Below the pieces are notes generated by a model that was not told where the DNA came from, did no database searches, and was given only the letters and a program-made list of their open reading frames with translations. A stretch of 64,000 nt of DNA from assembly GCF_030272615.1 (NCBI RefSeq), contig NC_081407.1:149049744-149113743 (forward strand), written 5' to 3'. Below, one piece after another: positions 21,831 to 35,486 of the stretch (the stretch's first letter is position 1; every line of letters starts with the position of its first letter). This stretch comes from Cryptomeria japonica (Eukaryota; Streptophyta; Pinopsida; Cupressales; Cupressaceae). The translations under genes and the position numbers were made by a program.

Positions 21831-23772
21831 ACATTTTTTGCTACAAAGGCTATAGGATTTCATTTTGTTGACCAGGTTTATTTTTAGTTTGTCAAGTGTC
21901 CAAAACAGTTTTTATCTTGGCTAAAAAGAACACCATATCTGTTGGAGCAACATCTCCAAATAGCAAATAGATCGGATTGCAATAAAAAATGTTAAAATGA
22001 ACAAGTGTCTTTTGTGCTTGGCACACTTGTGCAAATCTATAGAGTGGTCTCATTTCTAACACACAATATCCTCTCCCTTGGTTGTCATGGTCCTAGGTGT
22101 GAGAGAAAAGTGTTAGTAACGCTTTAAATTTTCTATTTTTAAGAGAGGTTTGCCAAGAGACACATCACTCTTGGGAAGACCTTGCATGGTAAATCCTTCG
22201 AGCCGCTATAGAAATCAGGTGAGAGCAAAAGCTGTAGCCTTGGGTGTAGTTGTTCCTATAGTGTAACTTGCCAAAAGGACATATGGGCCCCACCGTGAGT
22301 TGCAAGGCTCTTAAGTGAGTCACTGCAGAATGAACTTACGTCCAAAGACATCGAACATTACTAGACACCTCTTATTTTAGAAGCCCACCCATTCTATTGA
22401 TTGAGGATATTTGTGAAAAGTTCAGTGTAAGAGCATAGAAGGTTTTTCTCCCAAGATTCTCACCATACATATTTCCTTGAGTAGAAACAAGGCTTTTTGA
22501 AAGGCTACTTGTAGCGTGATGAAAGTGGTGACTCCCCCATCATAGGGATTGTCTATCTGCTATGCTTGTGCAAGACTTATTATATCACATCCTTACTTAC
22601 CATGGTGGGATACATAAGGTATGTAGTACCAAAGTCGAAGAAATATCAAGATGTGGGCCTAAAATATCACAACTGGCCATTACCTTAGGGATAAAAAGTG
22701 TTTAAGTTGTCTTCATCTTGTTTCAGATCAATAAAAATTTGGGTCAACTTTAGGCTTGGGAACATGCAAATATTTATAAGGGTCAAAAAGTTCTGGATTG
22801 GGTTGATTTAGACCCACACTTGTTGTGCCTTTATTGGAAAGGGGCAAGACTATGTGCTTGTGTGCTTGCTGTATTTTCTTGTCAAAGGATTCAAACCAAT
22901 TGAAACAAAGTATCCATCCAACAAATCTGCATCAGCAATTGAAACAAAGTATCATTTTATATGACCATCACTCATATCTTGAGAAAAAGAAGTCTTCATC
23001 AAAAGACTAAGTTAAAGAAGAGACAACTTGGTTCAAGGGCTCTTATCAAGAAAATGAGATTTCTCTATATCAATAGACAACTCTTTCTCTCACATAGAGT
23101 ATTCTTGCGTCATATGCACTTGTACCTTTAGGGCAAATCCAACGAATTTGACAAAGAGCCTTTGAGCAATAGAGCTTTCACTCAGTATACAATTTTTGAT
23201 TATCAAAAGAACAAAGGGGGCAAGATCAATCCCGCTTTCTTTCCTAAAATTTGTATCACATACAATGAAGTTCGAGAGGAACCACCAACCCCTGTAAGAG
23301 AGGAAGAAGCAGAAACTCCCTTCGTAATGAAAGAGTTTTATTGAGACACATATCCTATCCACTTTCACATCCAAACATCACAAATTCACTCAACTCTCAA
23401 CACAAAGAGGTCTTGTCCTTAGTCCTTTCATATATTTCTTAAACAAACCCACAAATCATTTTTAAGGTGTCTCTACATCTAGGATCAATCATCCTAAGAG
23501 GCATTTCTACACATCTAGATAGGTTAAAACTAGTTTATGAGTGCATCCTCTCATTACTAGTTAGCTTGGATTATAACACATCTCAAACCTTGCTATACCT
23601 CATCGCATCAAATTGTTGAAAAACACAAAAGCAATTCACAAAGAACTCTTTTGACATCCAACCTTCAGTATTATAGATCTATCTTCCACCAAACATTTCA
23701 AAAAACTTTTTTGCCATCAACCATTTCATCACCACCTCATAGTCATTTTTGCAACATCAACTTTTAAAATAA
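21831..23772 (+). other. E1 untranslated leader
   Basis: Long leader between the tandem repeats and gag. No frame of retrotransposon type. Two small frames (22825-23010, 23162-23344) have no recognisable domain and are probably chance. Confidence 0.5.
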
Positions 23773-25434
23773 TGGCTCAAACAAGATCAATGAAAATTGA
23801 CAACTAGAAATTGAAGAGGAGGACGAAAACATCAATGAATTTCATGAGGCCTTTGGAGGAGGCACTAATGATGAAGATCCCAGCACTCCAACTCTAGAAG
23901 ATAAAGAAAGAGCACAACATAATCCAAAATTCAACAGACTCTTTGATGAAATTCTTAGAAACAATGCCAATGCTCATTTCTTGAGACTCGCTCAAGAGGG
24001 TGCCAAACTTCCCTCCAATTTTGATACAACAAAATTATGAAAAATATCCAAGCAACATAGCCACCACGATGGTGGAGGAGGTAGAGACTACTTCCGCTAT
24101 GACCCTAATCATCAAGGGAATCCTCCACCTCCTCCTCCTTCAAAAATAGACACGTTGAGGCAACAAGTAGTAAATATCACCCAACAACTGAACAATGGTG
24201 TGAAGACCAATCGATTCTCACTTAACGACATTTGTCCATATCCATTTGATAGGAGCATGCTTATGCCACCTTTTCCACGAGGGTTCAAAACATCCAAATT
24301 TGAAAAATATAGAGGCAAAGGAGATCCTAGGGACCATGTACGAGAATTTCACTCCGCTTGCTTAGAGGTGGCCTATGAGGACACATATCTAATACGCCTC
24401 TTTCCTCAAAGTTTGGGAGGCACAACCACACAATGGTTTTCACAACTGTCGGGTGGTATTAGAATATTTGAAGAATTGGTCCAAAAATTATCGCTCATTA
24501 TGCACACAACATAGAACGTGATGTCACCATGGAAGATTTGTGCAACACAAAACAAAAACCAGGGGAGTTGTTCTCAACTTTCCTACAACGGTGGAGACAA
24601 CTATCTAGCAGACGCTCCCTTCATCTACCTGAGCAAGAATTAGTGGGAATTTTCATTTCCAACTTAAATGATGAAATGGAATTTCATTTGGACATGAAGG
24701 GCACAAAATCCTTTGAAGAAATGATAACTCAAGGGCTCAAATGTGAAAGAGCCCTCATTAAAAAGGGACTTATCAAAATTTATAATGAAAATAAAGATGG
24801 TCCTCGTCCACACTATAATAGTGACAAACCAAAATTTTGGAACAAAAACAAGAACGTTGTCAATGATGGGATAGTGGACACAAGAACAATGAAAATTGCA
24901 CAACCTATGGTTAGGTTTGCAAGACAAATTCCCCCTCCTAACAACAACACCATCAATAATCCACAAAATCATGGTCACAATACACAACAAGAGGAACCAA
25001 AACAAAAGCAACAAAACTACAAGCCAAAACACACATATACACCCTTAGGGGAACCTATCGAAACAATCTTATGCCAATTAATATCCTCCAATCTTGTGAC
25101 CTTACCAAAAACATCCAATTATGAGCCTCAAGTCAAGCCTCCATGGTGGCGAGATCACGAACATTATGAATTTCACCAAGGAAGAGGGCATAAAACAAGC
25201 AATTTCCATCGACTAAAAGATCTTGTTCAAGATCTTATCGATAGAGGAAAAATCAAAATTGAGGGACATGACCAAAAAACATCTAATGATGATCAAATAA
25301 TGTTCAAGAATCCACTTCCATCACATGATAAAAGGGGTCCTTCCACCTCACGGAGAAACATAGATACCACAACCAATTACACACAAGCCGCATACAATTA
25401 TACTGTGAATAACCTTTATGATGCAGATGATTAA
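23773..25434 (+). pseudogene. E1 gag (retrotransposon Gag, Ty3/gypsy)
   Basis: Starts at ATG 23773 (MAQTRSMKID). The central retrotransposon gag domain (24250-24760) shows the family hallmarks KYRGKGDPRDHVREF and TTTQWFSQL, then FSTFLQRWRQL. Near 25160-25260 a knuckle-like segment, YEFHQGRGHKTSNFHRLKDL, matches the Tat-group Gag C-terminus, but both cysteines are replaced (Y and F). At least three breaks: stops near 23810 and 24040 and a frame change at 24514-24529. Ends at TAA 25432-25434. Confidence 0.85.
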
Positions 25435-26720
25435 GTTGCAACTCTTACCATAAAAGATCAAAATCCTACATGTAACATTGTTATGCATCGTAGAAAGATT
25501 ACTATTCAAGTGGAACCACAAGGAATGAGACCCCTCCCAAAATAATATAATCTTGTAGAGCAATTGGATAAGACGCCATCCCTCATCTCCATATTAGAGA
25601 TTTTATGCTTATCCCCCTCACATAAAACAGTCTTGGACAAAGCTCTCGAAGAAGCATCCATCCTCGCCAACCTCAACACGGATTAGTTTCAAGCCATGGT
25701 TGGTAGTCTAAAGTCATCACCTTATCTCACTTTTACTGAAAGTGACAACACATCCTTCCAACAACCCCATAATGCCTCCCTCCATATTGAGGGGTTCGTA
25801 AACCAATATAGAATCAAGCGAGTCTTGATTGACAATGGAGTCAGCTTAAACATATGCACCTTGTAGTTAGTCACAACATTGGGTTATGTAGTAGAATCAG
25901 TGGATGTCAGCAAGAAAATAACCATCAAAGCATATGATGATGCAAAACGTTCTTCCAGAGGAGTTGTTATAATATCGATCAGGGTTGGGCTAGTGGTGAA
26001 GCATATAGTTTTCCAAGTTATAGACCTTCCTTTGCCATACAATCTCTTGTTAGGGAGACCTTGGATACATGCCATGCAAGCCGTCCCATCCACCTATCAC
26101 CAATGTATCAAGTTTCCACATAATGGGGTAGAAATTACAATCCTCGGTGATGATAATCCATTTGCATATTGTAATAATATTCACCATCAACCAGACATCA
26201 CCATACCTAACAATAGGGAAGCTATCCCTTCCTCATCATATGTTAATCTGACCTCTCTTTCCAGCTTAACAACCCCTACACCAAATCAAGAGAAATTAAA
26301 AATGAAAATGGTTGAGGAAGGTCTTGGTGAATATAATCTTAGCCAACTCTTTTGTGTTGGGAAGTTACTCACATCCCCTAAGACTCATGACAAACCCCAA
26401 GGTCTACTTCAATCATCGCTGGCCAAAAGAACTTGCACTTTGGAAAAATTCACCCCTAGTAAAAGTCAAGAGGAGGAAACCATGGATGAAGACTTGACAT
26501 AATGGATCTACATAGACCCTCTCAACAAAGAAAGCCCAAAGGCTAAGCTCCCCACTGACAAATATGGAAAAGGCTTCACTATAATGCAAAGAATGGGCTA
26601 TGATGGTCATAGTGCTTTGGGACCTTGCAAGCAAGGACGACAAGAGCCCTTACAACCTGAGTTGAAACCAAGAGACAAAACTGTACTAGGTTTTCAAATA
26701 GAATATGTTCCTAAGCTTTG
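25435..26720 (+). pseudogene. E1 protease and G-patch region
   Basis: An aspartic-protease core lies at about 25800-26100: RVLIDNGVSLNICTL carries the active-site position as DNG rather than DTG/DSG, a form found in some plant Tat-like elements. YNLLLGRPWIHAM follows about 70 residues later as the flap/C-terminal ILG-type motif. Further on, GKGFTIMQRMGYDGHSALG and GRQEPL (about 26565-26660) form a G-patch, an RNA-binding Gly-rich domain. Stops at 25544, 25864 and 26500. Confidence 0.75.
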
Positions 26721-28500
26721 ATTAAAAGGAAAATCCAACAAACCCATGTATCAGTGAATTACTCCAAGGATGCAATCCTTGACTATATCTGAAACCCCAA
26801 CAACACCAGCAATCTCACCTCCAAAAGTACATAAGCCAGTAACTAATGCTTGGTACAGTAATTGGATGCTAGAGAGTGATTCTGAGATAGACTCACATGA
26901 CTGGGAATGGGATTCAGTGCATTTAAATACTTCAGACGAGGAAGAAACCTCACCTCCTCCACCTTGTAAGGATATACCAGTTTATGGAGAAGCATGGATT
27001 AAAACGTTTTGGTTTCTTGAGCTAGAAGAAACTTACACAGGCCCTATGTAAAATCCTAGGCCCGAATCTGACAAGGAGAGTACCATCGATGAACTTCACG
27101 CCTCCATATTAACCCTCACTGATGCCTCCTATGAACTCAACTTAATCGATGAAGTAATGCCTATCATTCATACTGAACTCATTGAATGGAACTAGCCAAA
27201 TCCCCCATGCCTTGACTATTTCCAAAATGATGAGGTACTCATAGAATTTCTAGAATTACTAGATAACATACCAAGAGGGGATGATAAAGCTGCGTTTTCC
27301 ATTGAACTTAACAATGCAACATACTTTGGGGCAGATGCCAAACCTTTCAACTGCAAAAATATTAGAATACAACATGGATCTTCTAGTGAAAACCACATGG
27401 TGACACTTTTTGATCCTAAAAGAATAAAAACAAAGAGCGTATCCAAAGGTGAAAACCTCTCTAAGGCGCCTGAGGATGAAAGGTTTGACATCCTCCCCTT
27501 TAATACAAATCAGGAGAGATCAACCATCCTAATAGAAGAAACAAAAAAATTCAATGTGGGGACCCCTGAGATTCCTCACAAAATACATTTGGCATCTCTA
27601 TTAACTCCTGGAGAACAACCAAAATTTGTGGAACTCTTCCAGAAGTGCCAAATCAACTTTTCATGGTCTTATGCAGACATGCCCGACTTAGATCCAGATT
27701 TGGTCATGCATCACCTAATTGTAGCAGAAGGAGCTAAACCTGTCAAACAAAAGCTCATAATGATGCACCCACAGATTGGTGTTCTTGTCAAGTCTGAACT
27801 TAAAAAGCTCTTGGATGTCAGTTTCATCAGACCAATTGATTATGCAGAGTGGATCTCCAATATTGTACCTATTGGTAAACCTAATGGGGGCATCCATATC
27901 TGTACGGATTTTAGAGATTTAAACAAAGCATTTCTTAAAGATGACTTTCCCTTACCAGATATTGACATGATTGTCGATCTAACAAAAGGTCATGTGATGC
28001 TTTCTCTTATGGATGGATTTTCAGGATACAACCAGATTAAAATTGCTCTAGAGGATCAACACAAAACTACTTTCACATGTCCATGGGGAACATACTGTTG
28101 GAATGTAATGCCATTTGGTCTAAAGAATGCAGGGGCAACATATTAAAGAGCCATGACTACCATCTTCCACGACATGATGCACTCAATAATGAAAGATTAT
28201 GTGGATGATTTACTAGCTAAATCATTAACAAGAGAGGGACATCTTGTAGTAGTGGATAAAATCTTCAATAGATTAGAACAATACCACGTCTGTCTCAATC
28301 CAAAGAAATGTGTCTTTGGAGTAACTTTCGGGAAGCTCTTAGGATACATTGTCTCAAGTAAAGGCATTGAGGTGGATCCTACAAAAGTCAAGGCAATCAT
28401 GGACATGCCGCCTACAAAGAATATTAGTCAGTTGAGGATATTACAAGGATGACTACAATCCATTCGGTGGTTCATTGCACAATTGGCTAATAAATGTCAT
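26721..28500 (+). pseudogene. E1 linker and reverse transcriptase
   Basis: An acidic linker (26770-27050, SDSEIDSHDWEWDSV) leads to the RT. RT motifs in order: GGIHICTDFRDLNKAFLKDD (27886-27945), LMDGFSGYNQI (28008), TTFTCPWGTYCWNVMPFGLK (28069-28128), and the catalytic YVDD at 28199-28210. It catalyses RNA- and DNA-templated DNA synthesis for element replication. A stop after GATY (28144), one at 28450 and others break the frame. Confidence 0.9.
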
Positions 28501-29427
28501 CCCTTCACCCATTTGTTACACAAAAATATCCACTTTCAATTGGATGCAAAATGCTAGCAAGCATTCCAAATTCTTAAAGACTGCCTAATGAATACACCAT
28601 TGTTGATTCCACCAAATCAAAGCAGACCTCTATTGTTATACATTTCAGCTACAACCATGACATTAGGAGTATTGCTTGCACAACATAATGCAGAAGGCAA
28701 AGAATGTGTTTTCTACTACATCTCTCGAACACTAGTAGGCTATGATCTCAATTACACACCTATTGAGCAAGCTTGCCTAGCAGTTATCTTGGCAACCACC
28801 AAATTAAGGCACTATATGTTAATGCACAAAGTACAACATATTGCCAAGATAGATCCACTCAAGTACCTACTCAGCAAGGCAACATTGGCAGGCTGCTTGG
28901 ACAAATGGGTTATGATCCTGAGTGAATTTGATATTGAGTATGTGGACGACAAAGCTATCAAGGGGCATGTTATTGTAGATCAGTTGGCTGATGCACCACT
29001 CAAAGGAAACCATCCTCTTATTTCCAACTTTCTGGATGAAGAAATTTTTATGATCACAGCTACACAACCGTGGAAGCTATATTTTGATGGCTCATACACC
29101 AAACATGGCTCAGGGGTAGGTATTCTTTTTATCACACCTTAAGGTGACAACATCCCAAAGTCATATAGACTCACTTTCCCATGCATAAATAATATAGAAG
29201 AATATGAAGCCTTGATCACAAGACTTAGATTGGCCATACAATGGAATTTAAAAGAGCTACAAGTATATGGAGATTCCCAATTGGTCAACTGACAAGTCAC
29301 TGATGAATACCAAACAAAGGATGATAGGCTCATGCCGTACAAAAGGATGGTGGATAGTTTCAAATAATCATTTACAACTATCACATTTGAGAAAGTACTA
29401 AGAGATCAGAATTGAGCCGTCAATGCA
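28501..29427 (+). pseudogene. E1 double RNase H (retroelement type plus second type)
   Basis: The first RNase H follows the RT as usual (28588-28900: LLLYISATTMTLGVLLAQ, then YYISRTLVGYDLNYTPIEQA). A second RNase H starts at about 29071: WKLYFDGSYTKHGSGVGIL, then EYEALITRLRLAIQWNLKEL and VYGDSQLVN, with the D-E-D acid order. A second, cellular/archaeal-like RNase H placed before integrase marks the Tat group. Stops at 29142 and 29290 break it. Confidence 0.85.
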
Positions 29428-30821
29428 ATGGCTACAATTGTATCTCTCCTAGATCTTCAACAAAATTTGACACACTATGAGTTCCTGGTAGAACAACTTT
29501 GGATCCTTGCTTATGATATCCCTGAATCTGAAATGATATGTCGCCTTATCGGTTTTGACTCCCCATGGTACGATGATTTTTTCACTTACTTACATGACCA
29601 CACACTTCCCCCTAACCAATCAAACAACCAACGAAAAACCTTTATCCGCCAAACCGCTAGATACACCATCATTACCGAAACCCTATACAGATGAAGTCTT
29701 GATGGTACTCTCCTTCGATGTTTGGAACAAGATGAGATAACAAAAGCCTTGGAAGAGGTACATGAAGGAATTTGTGGGGCTCACTCAAGCGGTCCTTCAC
29801 TAGTAAAGAAAATCATGTTAGCTGGATACTATTGGCCCTCCATGGAAAAAGACTCCTACTACTTTTTCAAAAAGTGCAAAAGTGCCAAATTCACGGAGAC
29901 CTGATACATGCCCCATCATAGGAATTACAACATATCACAACACCATGGCCCTTTTGTCAATGGGGACTTGACCTTGTGGATAAAATCCATCCATCTTCAT
30001 CCAACGGTCATAAATTTATCATTACCGCCATAGAGTACTTCACCAAGTGGATCGAAGCCGTTCCACTCACCCAAGTCACTGACAAGTAGATCGCCTCATT
30101 CATCCTCAATTACATCATTTTCCGGTATGGTGTACCCATGTCCATCATCATAGATAACAAACTCGCTTTCAAAAATCAAGATGTTTGTGAACTTTGTGAG
30201 AAGTTTCATATCCAACACCATTTTTTCACCCCATATTACCCACAAGGAAATGGTCAAGCAGAAGCATCCAACAAGAATATATTGAGGATCCTCAAAAAGA
30301 CAGTCAATGATGCTGGTCGTGATTGGCACATTCGTTTGAATCCAACACTATGGGCATATCAAACTAGCATTCGAACCCCTACAGGTGCAAACCCCCACTC
30401 ATTGGTTTATGGAACAGAAGCCATCTTGCCTATTGAGGTTGAATTACCATCTCTATGGGTGTCATTGCACAATCTAATAAATGATGAAGAATACCAAGTC
30501 TCACGTCTTTAGGATTTGGAATTGCTTGATGAAAAGCGACAAGCTGCCTACAACCATCTAAAAGTCTATCAACAATGCATGAGCAGAAGCTACAATCATC
30601 AGGTCAAATCTCACATATTTGAAGTAGGAGATCTTGTTCTCAGGGAAAATCCTCACAATCAATCGGACAGAGAACATCGGGGCAAATTTGAATCCAATTG
30701 GTTGGGTCCATATGTCATCAGTGCCATCTTCGGGTCTGGGGCATATCAATTAGCAACTTCAGAAGGAGAACCACTAGCAGATCTGGTCAACAACATGCAT
30801 CTCAAAAGATTTCACATGTAA
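29428..30821 (+). pseudogene. E1 integrase
   Basis: Zinc-binding N-domain at 29750-29900 (EVHEGICGAHSS, GYYWPSMEKD, KKCKSAKF; the last Cys pair is damaged). Catalytic core in a second frame: WGLDLVDKIHPS, YGVPMSIIIDN and GNGQAEASNKN give the D, D, E triad. The C-terminal domain has NWLGPYVISAIF, the GPY module typical of Ty3/gypsy. Breaks: stop at 29692, frame change near 29905-29960, stops at 30088 and 30511. Ends at TAA 30819-30821. Confidence 0.88.
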
Positions 30822-31860
30822 GCTATGGAGAGCATCAGGCTCACTCAGTATCAGAAAATACCAAAAACATTCAAAAACAGTCCTAAACAAAATACAAAAA
30901 ATCAAGAAAATAGTAAAGAAAATCATTCACCCAAACGATGAAAACCACTCTAGTGGTGCCTTGGGTAAGTACGGTGGTGAAAACCTAGTAAATAGGCACC
31001 ATTCGTAAAGTCTATGGCTCCATTGTCTTTTAGACTTTTTGCGATCATATCCATTGCATCCATTCATTCATCATTTATACTATGGCTTGTTATTGATTTG
31101 CAATCAAGGTTATTACTTCATGTGTCCCGCACCACGCTTTTATAGCGACATCTAACTGGGGGCAATGTTCTTAACCTACTGATGGAAGTGGATTCTCCAT
31201 TGCTTGTGATTCATTGAGTTGCCCATTCAAAAATGTCTTAAAATAATACCAAAAACATTCATAAGATCTCAACAAAATCCCAAAATGTTTTGCAAAAAGT
31301 TCTAAAGGTAATACCAAAAATATTCACAACGTTCAAAAAATCCAAAAACATGACAAAAACATCAACATCAATCAAAAACATTGCAAATTATATTATTCCT
31401 TGTACATACACATTGAAAAAGACACAAAACAATATTTTGAGCTACTCAAACGATGACCACCTATCAAATCAACCAACCAATCAAAACATCTGCACACAAT
31501 TGTATTCACAAGGATGCATCCTTCCTCACAAACAAGACATGGTAACATTTTCTTTGACAAGAAAATTTTGTTTGGCTGATAAGCACTTGGTCAATTTTTT
31601 ATTTATTTATTTATATCAGGTTCCTATGCTACTTGAGGATATCCAAAAGTGATTAGAGTAGTCGTGATGGTTCCTGATATCATTTTCTTTCTTTGTTTGT
31701 TGTCTGCAGATTGTTCCAATGAAGTTCTGGGGCATATACTAATGGTGTCTACATGGGAAGTTTACTAAGCTACATGATCCTATGCAAAAATATAATCATG
31801 GATCACTATGGCTTATTGACTACGACATATACCTCGACCATTTGTACATGAACAAAGAGT
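30822..31860 (+). other. E1 3' untranslated region, part 1
   Basis: After integrase. Contains repeated CCAAAAACATT-like words (30850-30900, 31245-31390) and a GGGGG-containing purine run at 31157-31165. The sequence resumes at about 57860 on the other side of the hAT block; both parts contain ATACCTCGACCA. Confidence 0.5.
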
Positions 31861-32554
31861 TTTTTAGTGGCGAATCTTCACCAATTGGTGAATTCCACAT
31901 TTTTTTTTTGAGAAAATGGCAAAGTCTGGGGCAACATAGTGGTCAAATCGCCCGGAGTTTCTGGGTTAGCGATCCACTGTATTCTAGCTTTGCCATTGAC
32001 CACACACCATTCGACTTGCATTCCCGTAATATTTGCCTAGAATCACTCGGACGTGGGTATTAGATCACCTCCGTTATTCGCTAGAAATAGTAAAATGACC
32101 ATGTACCCAGGACCTAATTCGCCAATGGTAAATTAAATGTTCATTGCAAGCGTCGGCGAAAATCGCCAATATCAATTAAAACATTATAAGCATTTGAGGA
32201 ACCTTTTCGCCCTACTTAAATCAAGATGCATTTTGAAATGCCCATGCAATTCACCAAAAATGCAATTATGGATTGATATAAATACAATTGAAAGTTTTAA
32301 ACACTCTTTCTTGCAATTTGTTTGTGTCTGATTAGTAAATTTGGGGGCTCTCGATTCGCATTCCACAATTTGAGTTGGAACGTCGAAGTTCATTGTAGGG
32401 TGGAGGGCCAGAGTTATAATCTTGCAACACAGGCCCAGACATTCTTGATTCCCGATTCAGAGAATTGAGAAGGCATATAGGTGAGTAATCATTTCTTCAT
32501 ACTTGATAGTATTAGTTTTAACTTTTAATTCGTAGTGAGAGGTCAAGACTAAAG

Positions 32555-33529
32555 ATGTCACAGTCAGACATGGGTGAGACTCCTCAGGGTGGTGAAGGGA
32601 TTGAGATGTTAGACAAGGGTGAGACTGAGACTCCTCAGGGTGGTGAAGGGATTGGGATGTTAGAAAAAGGTAAGACTCCTCAGGGTGGTGAAACTGAAGG
32701 GATTGAGAAGCCATCAAAATGCCCAAAACTTAAAGATACTACCATAAAGTCTTACTTTGGAATTGGCAAAGTTTCTGGTCCATCAACTTTTGCAGTTGCA
32801 GAAGCCATTCACAGTAGCTCACCACCACCACAAGGTGGGATTGTCATTGAGTTAAATGCATCAAATGAGGATGACAATACCGACATGGAAAAAGATGTTC
32901 TAAGGGATGCACATAATGAGATAATTCACTCGGATGCGAATACTAGTATTGAAGATGATGTTGGTAGGAAGAAAAGAAAAAGGAAAGTAAAACTGGGGTG
33001 GGAGTGGGAGATGACAATGAGTTTCAAGATTGATTGGGTAGAAAAGTACCTATTCATTGAACGAGTCCCAAACAATGATGAACAACCAATAGAATGCAAG
33101 TGTAAGATTTGTAGCTGGAAAAATAAAAGAGAGAAGAAGATGTAGCTAAATCTTGACACCATAGAAAAGCATATTGGTAAGGTTTATGAAAAACAAATCA
33201 TAGACAGAAAGGAAACACCAGTAGTAAGATGGAAATCAAAGGAAGAATGTCTTCATGTTAAGTATGCCACAAAATATGAAGAGCATAACCACAAAATGAC
33301 ACTGATTGGTAATAGTGGATTTGGAAATACAATCAAGGCTGGGCTTGAACATGCAATGAAAGATGCAAACCTGGCAAAGACTATTTAGATGAGTGTTATT
33401 TTTCATATTTTGTCGAGAGGGCGTCCTATGAAGATTTCCTAGAATATAGTAATTTATTATCTTTTTTGAATGTTCCTCACTATCCTATGTCACATTGGTC
33501 AATAAACGCTGGATAGGAAATGTCAAACT
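32555..33529 (+). pseudogene. hAT-type transposase, N-terminal part
   Basis: From ATG 32555: three GETPQGGE-type repeats, an acidic region, a basic block (GRKKRKRKVKLGW) and a zinc-finger-like segment ECKCKICSWK followed by TIEKHIGKVYE. This is the order at the start of ZNF862/KIAA1586-like hAT transposases. A stop at 33143 and others follow. The frame reaches HWSINAG, a stop, then EMSN at 33520, where element B interrupts it; after removing B, codons continue as CLAEVEKKK from 40000. Confidence 0.8.
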
Positions 33530-34302
33530 TGTTGGCATTGCACACTCAATGAGAAATTGTACATGATTGAGGGTATTGTCATTGATGGCAACCTGGCAAT
33601 CCTATGGCACCGACACTGACAAACTCTACATTGGCAAATAGTTTATCGGCAGCGACAAAGATGATTACCGACACCCTGGCCGACAGGATTTTGTTTATTG
33701 CATATTGTATTTAATTGTAATATCTTTTTGTAAGCGAACAAGGCGTATTATAATAAGACTCATATATAAGTATGAGATCTTGTAGATCATTTAAGATGCG
33801 GACATGGGAAGATTATTGCAGAAGTAACATGCGAATATTAAGGCAGATTTTGGAGTAAGGTTTATGGTTATTGTATGAGCTTAAACCAATACTGAACCTT
33901 GCATAATGGATGTTGAACTAAAGCAGTACATTATATTGGATTTGCATAATCCATTTTGCAAGTCAGTGAGACTTCCTTTTGTAATTAAGTAGTGAGCTTT
34001 AGGTAGTTGGCCTTCTTGCATGTGCAAGCCCCTATTGTAAGTAATATCCATTCATTGGCCAGTGAGTGAATATTGTGGGTCACAAATCCCACCAAGGTTT
34101 TTCCCACACCAGGTTTCCTCGTTAAAAATCTTGTGTTATGGTGTGCTTTCTATGTTGTGCTAATTGTTCATATTTAATGCATTAATTCTTGTTTACTGGT
34201 ACACTATTTTGGAATGCAATTTATTTAATAAGGTTAGAAAATCTGTTAACCGGCAAGATACTGATTCACCTCACCCTCTCAATATATTTGGGAATCCTAA
34301 CA
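33530..34302 (+). repeat. element B 5' LTR
   Basis: 773 bp, TGTTGGCATTGCACACTC to GGGAATCCTAACA. Matches 39229-39994 nearly throughout, with a handful of substitutions and one short indel. Confidence 0.95.
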
Positions 34303-34304
34303 AT

Positions 34305-34316
34305 TGGTATCAAAGC
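34305..34316 (+). other. element B primer-binding site
   Basis: TGGTATCAAAGC two bases after the LTR; initiator tRNA-Met type as in A and C. Confidence 0.85.
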
Positions 34317-34373
34317 CCGGTCCTCTTTTTTCAAAAGCCTAACAACTTGAGGGAGATTCTGATACCGGTACAA

Positions 34374-35486
34374 ATGGATAACTTGAGAAAGCAATTGGAA
34401 ATAGCTCTTGCAGATTATGATGAAGAAAAGTTGAAGAATATCAAACTTCAAGATGATTTGAAGGCTGCACAGGAAATCATTCAAGGACTTCAAGAGAATC
34501 TTACTATTGCTAGAAACAAAAGAAGAGAACTTCATGAGAAGATACAGAATGATGATGATGAAAAGAAAACTCTTAATAATCTTGTAAGCAAGATGAAGCA
34601 AGAAAACATGACCTTGAGGAATGAGATGCAAGATATGACAATGAGATTTTGTAAAGACATTGAAGACAGAAAGAAAAATGAAGATGACTTGGCTAGGAGA
34701 ATCAATGATGCTAGAATTGAAAATCTAAGACTCAGTAATGAAAATGATATGTTGAAGACAAATGTGACTCACTTGGAACATGATAAAACTGAACTCATGA
34801 GACAAAATAATTTCTTGGAAAATGAGTTGGCTACTGCAAATCAACATAAAGAGAAATTCAAGAAAAGTTCATAAGAACTTGATGACATGTTGAAAAACCA
34901 GAAACCTAATGGAGATACTAATGGACTTGGTTTTGAAGTTGGTGAAAGCTTTAGTGTTGCAAACAATCATGATCACAGTAAATCGGTAAGACAACCTAAT
35001 GCCTACAAATTTAATGGGAAATGCTTTAACTGTAACAAGTATGGTCATAGAGAAAATCAGTGTAGATCTAGAAACTATCAGAACAATAATGCACCCACCG
35101 GTCAATGTTCTAAATGCAACAAAATTGGTCATAATTCAGAAAACTGTAGAATGAATGTAAGATGTTATGTTTGTGGAAGATTTGGACACTTATCTAATCA
35201 ATGCAGAACACATACTGACATAGGATATGGAAAAGCTATTCAGAAATAAAATGTGACTTGTTATGCTTGTAACAAGATTGGACATATTGCAAAATTTTGT
35301 AGAAGTAAGGCATCACCGACAAATAACAAAGGACCCAGTTTGAAAGGTAAAGAGAAGGTTGATGAGGTAAAGCAAGAATTTTCAAAACAATGGATTAGAA
35401 AGAGAGATCAAAATGTTGATGAGGATATTCCTTCACCGGTAGAACAAAGTATCACTCCATCGACAGAAGATTCTTCATCTAACTGA
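34374..35486 (+). pseudogene. element B ORF1: coiled coil plus four zinc knuckles
   Basis: ATG at 34374 (MDNLRKQLEIALADYDEEKL), 370 residues in one frame apart from stops at 34872 and 35247. Residues 1-165 form a coiled coil. Four CCHC knuckles lie near residues 217-310: CFNCNKYGHRENQC, CSKCNKIGHNSENC, CYVCGRFGHLSNQC, CYACNKIGHIAKFC. A basic tail ends EDSSSN. Best preserved of the three copies together with C. Role by family: Gag-like RNA packaging. The long N-terminal coiled coil replaces a recognisable UBN2-type copia Gag domain. Confidence 0.88.

Noticed and set aside
24664-25032. 122-codon frame on the minus strand within gag
   Set aside because: Antisense shadow of gag; no known domain.
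31140-31175. ACTGGGGGCAATG as the E1 polypurine tract and 3' LTR start
   Set aside because: Following sequence does not match the 5' LTR; the true PPT and LTR are at 59066-60491.
34887-35486. CCHC zinc-knuckle protein as a cellular gene
   Set aside because: Lies between LTR, primer site and ORF2 of element B and has homologues at the same place in A and C.
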